DNA of 5,817 nt from JALWSI01 sp964569095 [NCBI: uncultured Aquificales bacterium] (GTDB lineage Bacteria > Thermosulfidibacterota > Thermosulfidibacteria > Thermosulfidibacterales), in NCBI GenBank assembly GCA_964569095.1, contig CAZMTB010000190.1:1-5817 (forward strand), written 5' to 3'. Position 1 is the first letter of the stretch. Each line of letters opens with the position of its first letter. A program made the translations under genes and the position numbers. The notes below the pieces were generated by a model. The model saw nothing but the letters and a program-made list of their open reading frames with translations. It had not been told where the DNA came from and did no database searches. Positions 1-4,645 of this stretch are shown here, one piece after another.

Positions 1-257
1 AGCCGTATCAACTTCTTGGCCCTTAACTCCAGTTCCCGTTCCAATCTCTCCTTTTCTTCCTTAAATTTAATTAGCTCACTCGCTATGTTCAAGGCCGCCA
101 GAACCGCTATGCGCTCGGTGGAAACCACCGAGGTGTTCTCCGAGATCTCCCGCATGGAGGAATCGACAATGTCCGCTATTCTCAGCAGATCGGTCTCGCT
201 CCCCGAGGTCTTCAACGCGTACTCCCTGTTGAATATTCTCACCACCATGCGGGCCAT
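1..257 (-). CDS. zapA: Cell division protein ZapA (3' end cut by window edge)
   Basis: ZapA is a small cytoplasmic protein that binds FtsZ and promotes bundling of its protofilaments in the Z-ring. The 85 complete codons visible here begin MARMVVRIFNREYAL, a beta-strand start typical of the family. A globular segment follows to about residue 62 and contains TDLLRIADIVDSSMREI and the signature-like STERIAVLAALNIASEL. From about residue 62 a charged heptad-rich helix (KFKEEKERLERELELRAK) begins, matching the ZapA dimerisation coiled coil, and runs off the left edge. The ATG at 257 has GGAG nine bases upstream; a second ATG at 248 would lie too far from it. The gene starts six bases after the stop of the ZapB-like gene, whose TAG sits between this Shine-Dalgarno and the start, so the two are probably coupled. 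The family call is firm; full length cannot be judged. Confidence 0.92.
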   Translation of the reverse strand, partial: MARMVVRIFNREYALKTSGSETDLLRIADIVDSSMREISENTSVVSTERIAVLAALNIASELIKFKEEKERLERELELRAKKLIR

Positions 258-263
258 GGGATC

Positions 264-608
264 CTACTCCTTCGACGGTTTTGGCAGCTCTTCCTTATCT
301 GCCATCTCCTGATACTCCTCTATCTTAACTATGAGGCGCTCAACCTTCTCCCTCATCTCTCTCTTCAATGCACTGAGACGTTCGCACTCCGACTTCGCCT
401 TCTTCAACTCCTCCTCTCTCTCTACCAATCTCTTCCTTAGCTCCGCATTCTCCTCTTGCAGAGAGGCTATCCTGCGCACCAGCTGAACTATGCGCTCCTC
501 CAGAATCTCCCAGAAAGAGAATGGCCCCCCCTCTCCTGACGGTTCATCTACCCTCTCTTTTGCCGTTCTCTCTTCACCTTGAACCTTTTTCTCTTCACTC
601 TTCGACAA
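264..608 (-). CDS. zapB: ZapB-like coiled-coil cell division protein
   Basis: This encodes 114 residues. The first 30 or so are charged and probably disordered (rich in Glu, Lys and Gly). A short hydrophobic patch FSFWEIL follows at about 30-36, then a nearly continuous coiled coil at about 34-100 with motifs such as LEERIVQLVRRIASLQEENA and a charged tail. ZapB proteins are short coiled coils that join ZapA at the Z-ring, and many diderm bacteria carry a zapB-like gene directly before zapA, as here. The start is TTG at 608: no in-frame ATG or GTG occurs before the coiled coil, and an AGAGGAGG lies 10 bases upstream. The start overlaps the end of the TPR gene by 14 bases. Coiled coils are weak evidence of homology, so the name rests partly on position; it could be an unrelated coiled-coil partner of ZapA. 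The N-terminal extension is longer than in the very short enterobacterial ZapB. Confidence 0.72.
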   Translation of the reverse strand: MSKSEEKKVQGEERTAKERVDEPSGEGGPFSFWEILEERIVQLVRRIASLQEENAELRKRLVEREEELKKAKSECERLSALKREMREKVERLIVKIEEYQEMADKEELPKPSKE

Positions 609-855
609 AGAGGCTCATCCTCCTCTGCTTCTTCATCATCTCCCTGGCCTCAACCATCCCCAGCCTGGCCTTGCGGTTGTATGAGTCAAGCTGAAAGGCC
701 TTTTTGTAAACCACGTAGGCCAGGTCCCACTTTCCCTCCCTGGCAAACCGGTCTCCCCAGCTACAGTACCTGTAAGGCACCGAGAAGGAGAGCAAGGTCC
801 ACAGCACGGTGCCCCCAACCACCGCAACCGTCACCACTATCATCAGTTTCTCCAT
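595..855 (-). CDS. Small single-pass membrane protein with one TPR-like unit
   Basis: I do not recognise a named family. The 86 residues show one hydrophobic helix (residues about 4-24, IVVTVAVVGGTVLW and onwards) directly after the N-terminus. A segment at about 31-66 follows that fits a tetratricopeptide repeat: SWGDRFAREGKWDLAYVVYK, then KAFQLDSYN. The tail is basic (MMKKQRR) and ends in SLFVEE. The small first segment and the positive residues after the TPR suggest a membrane-anchored protein with a cytoplasmic or periplasmic helical hairpin; topology is not settled. The ATG at 855 was chosen because GGAGG ends 10 bases upstream. The ATG at 864 is only one base from that GGAGG, although it is in frame and would add three residues. 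It is the first gene of a tight operon with ZapB-like and ZapA genes, so a role at the division site is inferred from context only. Confidence 0.68.
   Translation of the reverse strand: MEKLMIVVTVAVVGGTVLWTLLSFSVPYRYCSWGDRFAREGKWDLAYVVYKKAFQLDSYNRKARLGMVEAREMMKKQRRMSLFVEE
619..626 (-). promoter_or_regulatory. Shine-Dalgarno of the ZapB-like gene
   Basis: On the minus strand AGAGGAGG occurs 10 bases before the TTG at 608. It lies inside the last codons of the TPR gene, just before that gene's MSLFVEE end. It is the main evidence for a TTG start and suggests that translation of the two genes is coupled. Confidence 0.65.
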
Positions 856-865
856 CAACTTCATG

Positions 866-870
866 CCTCC
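866..870 (-). promoter_or_regulatory. Shine-Dalgarno of the membrane TPR gene
   Basis: GGAGG on the minus strand, with 10 bases to the ATG at 855 and one base to the ATG at 864. The spacing decides for the downstream ATG. Confidence 0.6.
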
Positions 871-915
871 AGTATATCCCACCCTAACAGAAAACAGAAG
901 GGGTGCTCTTTGCAA

Positions 916-945
916 ACTATCCATTCTGGAGAAAACGGTGGTCCA
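916..945 (-). promoter_or_regulatory. Weak sigma-70-type promoter candidate for the division operon
   Basis: On the minus strand TGGACC (940-945) is followed after 18 bases by GATAGT (916-921). Each hexamer matches the consensus TTGACA/TATAAT at four of six positions. Transcription would start about 45 bases before the ATG at 855, leaving room for the Shine-Dalgarno. With two mismatches in each box this could easily be chance; it is listed because it is the best-placed candidate found by eye. Confidence 0.2.
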
Positions 946-966
946 GGAGTAGAAACTCTCCACGGA

Positions 967-981
967 GTCACAAGGCGTCAC
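967..981. repeat. Tandem GTGAC direct repeat, one helical turn apart
   Basis: The minus strand reads GTGACGCCTTGTGAC: two GTGAC copies whose starts are 10 bases apart. They lie just upstream of the candidate -35 box at 940-945. Such spacing puts both copies on the same DNA face, as in activator half-site pairs. Two five-base copies are weak evidence and may be coincidence. Confidence 0.25.
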
Positions 982-1031
982 CGGAGATAAGAACGAGAGA
1001 GAGGAGAGATCCCAGCACCCGTAAGAGAGCC

Positions 1032-1060
1032 CTATTTTGCCCCCATACTACTACCCTCCT
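1032..1060 (-). other. Perfect Shine-Dalgarno and ATG opening a four-codon frame
   Basis: AGGAGG (1055-1060 on the minus strand) is followed after eight bases by ATG (1046), then GGG GCA AAA and TAG. This is a near-ideal initiation site leading to a four-residue peptide, MGAK. The ATG sits at a run of five G (1040-1044). Loss of one G would give a 25-residue frame (to the TGA at 968) with a basic start and hydrophobic core, resembling a signal peptide (MGQNRALLRVLGSLLSLVLI). It may be a minimal leader peptide, a short gene broken by an indel or sequencing error, a decayed gene start, or chance. Confidence 0.3.
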
Positions 1061-1150
1061 GAGATGGCGGTTCTCCTCTAAGATTCTCTACCACAAGGGC
1101 TTAACCGGAACAAGGGAGAAGAATTATGGTTCAGGAATTGAAGCGAGAAG

Positions 1151-2509
1151 CTAAGACCTACTGGCTCTTCTGCCTCTATTCTTGGGGGGGATGTAAATGA
1201 TTCTGCCTGGGCGTATGCGTCGGGGGTCCGTTATCCCGTTGTAGCCCATTATTGCGGATACGCTCACCCCGTACCTCAAGGCAAGGTCGCTAAGGGTCTC
1301 TCCCCTCTTCATTCTGTGCCTGATAACCCTTCTCTTCACCACCCTTCGCCTTCTGGTGGTATAGTTTCTTGCGTTCCTCTCCACCAAAGCCACCGACTTT
1401 GGAGAGGGAAACCTCAGCACGTACCCCTGTTTAAAAGGTGGTACCCTCCACCTGACCAGAGAGGGATTAAGCCTTCTCAGCACCTCCTCTCTAACTCCTG
1501 CCCATTGGGCCACCGTGGAGACTGCCACCCCACCGGGCACACCTGCCTTGTAGAAGGCGAGGGGATCCCCGCTCTCGAGTTGGGGGACACCGTATTTACC
1601 AGCGTAGGTGAGTATCTTCAGCACCGCAAGAAACCTTGGAACGTACTCGCTGCTCTCCCTGCGCAGCGCCCCACTCTCCACCAGAGACCAGAAGTCACTC
1701 GTTCCACTACGCTCCAGAGAGCGAAAGATGCGACCCTCCCCTCCATTGTAAGCGGCAAGTGCTAACTCCCAAGAACCAAACATGCCATAAAGGTCCCTGA
1801 GATACCGGGCCGCCGCCCTGGTGGAACGCTCAATATCCCTCCGTTCGTCCACCCATCGTCCTATGCGCAATCCGTACTTCCGGGCGGTCGATGCAACAAA
1901 CTGCCAGTATCCCACCGCGTGGGAGCGGGATCTAATGGAAGACTGGTAGCCGCTCTCAATTATGGGGAGGTAGGCCAAAGCCGTGGGCATTCCCTCCTCC
2001 TTCAAAACCCTTTTGGCCACCCCAACCAAAGGAGCTGCCCTCTTCAGGTGGCGCATCAGCCGTGGCCGCTCCCTGTCGTTGCCCAGGTAGAGCTCCACGA
2101 AGCCATCCACCTCTGGGCGCTCCATCTGCAAGAGAAACCGGTGAAAGCTGCTTTGAAGGCGATCCAAGTAGGCCATCTGCCCGTTCAGCTCATCCTCGAG
2201 CTCCCTCTCCTCAGAAAACCTTTCCAGCTCCTCCAGGGTGCACAATAGGCACCCCGTCTCGTTGATTCCGAGCCCAGCGGTGGTTTGGGAGGCATTCACC
2301 CCACTCACCTTCTCTTCCCCCTGAGTCGTGGCGTTCACCTTAGCAACTGCCTCGGGCAGAATCACCGGTATATCCTCCGCCTTCTTCACTACAACTCTCT
2401 CACGGGGCTTTTTGAGGCTATCCCTTCTGTGGGCAGCGCATCCGCCAAGGAGAAACCCCACCAGAAGGAAGAGGCCCAGCAGGGTGCGGCTACTCACCCC
2501 GCCCTCCAT
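1151..2509 (-). CDS. mltD: MltD-like membrane-bound lytic murein transglycosylase with LysM domain
   Basis: Lytic transglycosylases cleave the MurNAc-GlcNAc bond of peptidoglycan with 1,6-anhydro ring formation. Counting from the ATG at 2509 (452 residues), a lipoprotein signal leads to the lipobox LGGC with the acylated Cys at 24. No Asp follows the Cys, which in enterobacteria would send it to the outer membrane. A linker and helical region follow to about 150. The SLT domain (about 165-285) has the catalytic Glu in LPIIESGY (E185), GYWQF, and AAYNGGEGR. A MltD-type middle segment lies at about 325-370 (VSTVAQWAGVREEVLRRLNP). A basic linker precedes one LysM (about 398-442, RGETLSDLALRYGVSVSAI), which binds glycan. 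The start at 2509 has AGGAG 10 bases upstream; an ATG at 2518 is one base from it. It overlaps the end of the agmatinase gene by 20 bases. Enterobacterial MltD carries more LysM copies. The family call is firm; assignment to MltD is by architecture. Confidence 0.93.
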   Translation of the reverse strand: MEGGVSSRTLLGLFLLVGFLLGGCAAHRRDSLKKPRERVVVKKAEDIPVILPEAVAKVNATTQGEEKVSGVNASQTTAGLGINETGCLLCTLEELERFSEERELEDELNGQMAYLDRLQSSFHRFLLQMERPEVDGFVELYLGNDRERPRLMRHLKRAAPLVGVAKRVLKEEGMPTALAYLPIIESGYQSSIRSRSHAVGYWQFVASTARKYGLRIGRWVDERRDIERSTRAAARYLRDLYGMFGSWELALAAYNGGEGRIFRSLERSGTSDFWSLVESGALRRESSEYVPRFLAVLKILTYAGKYGVPQLESGDPLAFYKAGVPGGVAVSTVAQWAGVREEVLRRLNPSLVRWRVPPFKQGYVLRFPSPKSVALVERNARNYTTRRRRVVKRRVIRHRMKRGETLSDLALRYGVSVSAIMGYNGITDPRRIRPGRIIYIPPKNRGRRASRS

Positions 2510-3365
2510 TTCCCCCATTCTCCTGCGAAGCCATCAACAAGAGAAGCTCTCTGGTAACCTTAGCGGCAAGAAGGGCAGAAGCACCACTGGGATCGTAGGG
2601 AGGGGAGAGCTCCACCACGTCGCATCCCACGATGAAAAGTCCTCGTAGGCGGCCAATTGCCTCTAATAACTCCCCAGAGGTTATCCCTCCAGGTTCTGGG
2701 GCCCCAGTCCCGGGTAGAAAACCCGGATCCACAACGTCGAGGTCAAGGGTGAGATAACAGGGATACCCCCTAACCCGCTCCACTACCTCAGACATCTGTC
2801 CCACTGCGAAAGGGGCTCCAGGGGATAGTGACCTAGCCAACCGGAACTCCTCCCGGGTCCCCGATCGCACACCGACCTGGAAAAGGGCACCAGGCTCAAG
2901 AAGGCGGAGCACGTGATTCATCACCGTGGCGTGGGAAAGCTTCTCTCCTTCGTACTGGTCACGAAGATCGAGATGGGCGTCCAGCTGAATAACCCTAAGC
3001 TCAGGCCAAACCTTGACGAGAGAAGAGATCACCGGCAGGGTCAAGAGGTGTTCCCCTCCCAAAATCAGCAGCCTTCTTGAAGAGTCGGCGTAAACAGCGG
3101 CCACAGCCTCTTCGATCATCTCCAGGGAGCGACGCAACCCTCCCGGGGGCAAAGCCAAGTCTCCGAGATCCCCGATGGAGAAGTCGTCCATGTCCAGCTC
3201 AAGGGCGGGACTGTAACTCTCCAAAGCATCAGAGTGAAGCCTTACAGAATGAGGGCCAAACCGCGTGCCTGGCCTGAAAGAGGTGGTGCAGTCCAGAGGC
3301 ACACCCAATAGATTCACCTTCCTCGGAGAGCTTAGCATAGCCTCTACCGTCGAGAGAAACCTCAA
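2490..3365 (-). CDS. speB: Agmatinase-family ureohydrolase (SpeB-like)
   Basis: Members hydrolyse agmatine to putrescine and urea using two Mn2+ ions in the cytoplasm. From the TTG at 3365 the protein has 291 residues, normal for the family. All metal ligands are visible: His in LGGEH (H106), Asp/His/Asp in LDAHLD (D129, H131, D133) and two Asp in TLDLDVVDP (D208, D210). PGTGAPEPGG and DVVELSPPYDPSG, typical of agmatinases, follow. The TTG gives an N-terminus [11 protein letters not shown] before LLGVPLDCTTSFRPGTRFGP, like thermophilic SpeB proteins; GGAGG lies 10 bases upstream and the TTG overlaps the preceding stop as TTGA. Alternatives are a GTG at 3404 and an ATG at 3338, the latter with only a poorly spaced AGAGG. 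Related enzymes act on guanidinobutyrate, guanidinopropionate or arginine, so the substrate is not proven. No arginine decarboxylase is in view. The Gly-rich end (NGGNGGRGE) comes from sequence shared with the start of mltD. Confidence 0.92.
   Translation of the reverse strand: MRFLSTVEAMLSSPRKVNLLGVPLDCTTSFRPGTRFGPHSVRLHSDALESYSPALELDMDDFSIGDLGDLALPPGGLRRSLEMIEEAVAAVYADSSRRLLILGGEHLLTLPVISSLVKVWPELRVIQLDAHLDLRDQYEGEKLSHATVMNHVLRLLEPGALFQVGVRSGTREEFRLARSLSPGAPFAVGQMSEVVERVRGYPCYLTLDLDVVDPGFLPGTGAPEPGGITSGELLEAIGRLRGLFIVGCDVVELSPPYDPSGASALLAAKVTRELLLLMASQENGGNGGRGE
2520..2524 (-). promoter_or_regulatory. Shine-Dalgarno of mltD
   Basis: AGGAG on the minus strand lies inside the last codons of the agmatinase gene, 10 bases from the ATG at 2509 and one base from the ATG at 2518. 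The spacing favours 2509 and implies that ribosomes finishing the upstream gene pass over this site. Confidence 0.55.
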
Positions 3366-4645
3366 GATTCCTCTTCCTCCCGGGGAGACTCTTTCAGTTC
3401 CCACAGTCTCAATCTGGTTATCCTGGTACCCTCAACCCCCTCAACCCTGAACTTCAGGTTTCCAACCACCACCTCTTCGCCCTTCTCCGGTAGGTGACCC
3501 ACCATGTGGAGTACCAATCCACCCACCGTGTCTATCTCCTGCACCGGGAAGAGGGAACCATCTTGAAGATGAGGGAACTTCAGGAGAAACTCGTCAAGAT
3601 CCATCCGTGGAGAGATCCTGTAGGATCCGTCTGGGAGCTCAATGAAGTCGTCCTTGTCTTCCTCCTCATATTCATCGGCAAGCCTGCCCACAATCTCTTC
3701 CAGGATATCCTCGAGGGTGACAAGCCCCTCTATTCCGCCGTACTCGTCCACAACTATGGCCATGTGTTTCTTGTTCTTCTGGAACTCTTTGAGAAGATCG
3801 GTGATGGGTTTGCTCTCTGGCACCACGTAAAGGTCCCTCATCACCTCCCTCAGGTGTCCTATCTTTGAAAGCCCAAAAGGAATCCCGGCAATATCCTTGA
3901 GATACAAAAGGCCCACGATTCTCTCCCTGGAACCCTCGTAGAGTGGCACCGCCCTGAAGCTGACCCTCTTCAGCTGCTCGTAGGCCTCAATGGGTGGCGT
4001 ATCAACGTCTACGCTCACCATCTCGGCCGCCGGAGTCATAACCTCCTCCACGGTGGTATCGGTGAACTGGAAGACGTTGTGAATCATCTGGCGCTCCTCC
4101 TTCTCAATCCCACCCTCCCGGGCCCCCATGTCCACCAAGACCCTTATGTCCTTCTCCATTATGCTGCTCTCTTCCCCCTTGGAAGAGACGATCCCGGCTA
4201 TCATGGTAAGCACCCATCTCACCGGAAGAATAACCAAATAGAAAGCCTTGAGTGGAAGAGAAACCGCCAAGGCCCACTGAACCGGATACCTGATGGCAAG
4301 GGACTTGGGAAACATCTCACCGTAGAAGACCAACACCATGGTCATCACTGCAACAGCCACCCCGATGTACTTGTCCCCCCACAGACGCATGGCGATGGAG
4401 GCAGCCTCAGAAGAGGCGGCGATATTAACTATCTCGTTGCCGATCAACACCGTGCTGAGAAGACCCTCTCTGTCCCGCAGCAGTGAGGACAGAACCTTGG
4501 CCCTTACCCCTTTTCTCTCTTCCAATTCGGCCCTGTGCAGCGAGGTCAATGAGAATAGGGCCGTCTCACTTCCCGAGAAGAGAGCGGATAAAGTCAAAAG
4601 GAAAGGAAGAGTGAAGAGCCTCAGCAACACCGCAGAGTCCAGCAT
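3362..4645 (-). CDS. CNNM/CorC-type DUF21-CBS-CorC membrane protein (hemolysin family)
   Basis: This family acts in Mg2+/Co2+ handling at the inner membrane; several members are Na+-coupled Mg2+ exporters. The old hemolysin name is misleading. The 427 residues have the full architecture. A DUF21 membrane domain spans about 5-155 with [22 protein letters not shown] and GEMFPKSLA, the conserved polar and acidic sites. Two CBS domains follow, about 200-255 ([10 protein letters not shown] to GLLYLKDI) and 265-320 ([11 protein letters not shown] to [19 protein letters not shown]). A very acidic linker ([11 protein letters not shown]) precedes a C-terminal CorC/HlyC domain at about 333-415. CBS pairs in relatives bind ATP-Mg2+ or adenine nucleotides. 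The ATG at 4645 shares one base with the stop of the K+ transporter (TGATG), and only a weak GGTGG is nearby, so re-initiation is likely. A TTG at 4648 would add one residue. Transport direction and ion cannot be read from sequence. Confidence 0.94.
   Translation of the reverse strand: MLDSAVLLRLFTLPFLLTLSALFSGSETALFSLTSLHRAELEERKGVRAKVLSSLLRDREGLLSTVLIGNEIVNIAASSEAASIAMRLWGDKYIGVAVAVMTMVLVFYGEMFPKSLAIRYPVQWALAVSLPLKAFYLVILPVRWVLTMIAGIVSSKGEESSIMEKDIRVLVDMGAREGGIEKEERQMIHNVFQFTDTTVEEVMTPAAEMVSVDVDTPPIEAYEQLKRVSFRAVPLYEGSRERIVGLLYLKDIAGIPFGLSKIGHLREVMRDLYVVPESKPITDLLKEFQKNKKHMAIVVDEYGGIEGLVTLEDILEEIVGRLADEYEEEDKDDFIELPDGSYRISPRMDLDEFLLKFPHLQDGSLFPVQEIDTVGGLVLHMVGHLPEKGEEVVVGNLKFRVEGVEGTRITRLRLWELKESPREEEES
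3376..3380 (-). promoter_or_regulatory. Shine-Dalgarno supporting the TTG start of speB
   Basis: GGAGG on the minus strand, 10 bases before the TTG at 3365, inside the last codons of the CorC-type gene. The same 9-10 base spacing is seen at four other starts in this window, which supports TTG over the in-frame GTG and ATG. Confidence 0.55.

Larger units (their letters stand above)
856..1150. other. Gap between the two operons, no convincing gene
   Basis: These roughly 295 bases separate the mltD stop from the TPR gene start. No tRNA fold, clear terminator hairpin with a T tract, or riboswitch core was found. On the minus strand the TPR frame is open upstream as far as a TAG just before 1047, but its only starts there (GTG near 981 and internal codons) lack a Shine-Dalgarno, and the encoded residues look like noise. 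On the plus strand an open frame from GTG at 903 to 1154 encodes an arginine-rich sequence with no family features. Items inside the gap that may matter (the AGGAGG-ATG minimal frame, the GTGAC repeat, a weak promoter candidate) are listed separately. The promoter of the division operon is presumably here. Confidence 0.6.

Noticed and set aside
866-882. TATACT directly before the TPR gene as a -10 box
   Set aside because: Transcription would start at the ATG itself and leave out the Shine-Dalgarno, and there is no -35 box at the right distance.
926-958. Small hairpins CTGGA/TCCAG (926-946) and GAGT/ACTC (947-958)
   Set aside because: Stems of only four or five base pairs with no T tract; not adequate for a terminator.
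865-981. N-terminal extension of the TPR protein to a GTG at 981 (128 residues)
   Set aside because: The extra residues lack pattern, and no Shine-Dalgarno precedes the GTG, while GGAGG stands 10 bases before the ATG at 855.
1030-1105. tRNA-like segment on the minus strand (TGGTAGAG resembling a D-arm, with GCCC/GGGC ends)
   Set aside because: No T-arm GGTTCRA sequence, no anticodon stem, and the end pairing breaks after about five pairs.
856-1150. 6S RNA, expected near zapA in many genomes
   Set aside because: The gap is upstream of the division operon, not downstream of zapA, and I could not find the long paired arms with a central bubble. A covariance-model search would be decisive.
903-1154. 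Plus-strand open frame of 83 codons starting at GTG
   Set aside because: Arginine-rich, no recognisable domain, no well-spaced Shine-Dalgarno, opposite to every other gene, and it ends inside the mltD stop region. Most likely a chance frame.
1316-1765. Long plus-strand open frame opposite mltD (149 codons)
   Set aside because: Antisense shadow of a clearly conserved transglycosylase; no domain features of its own.
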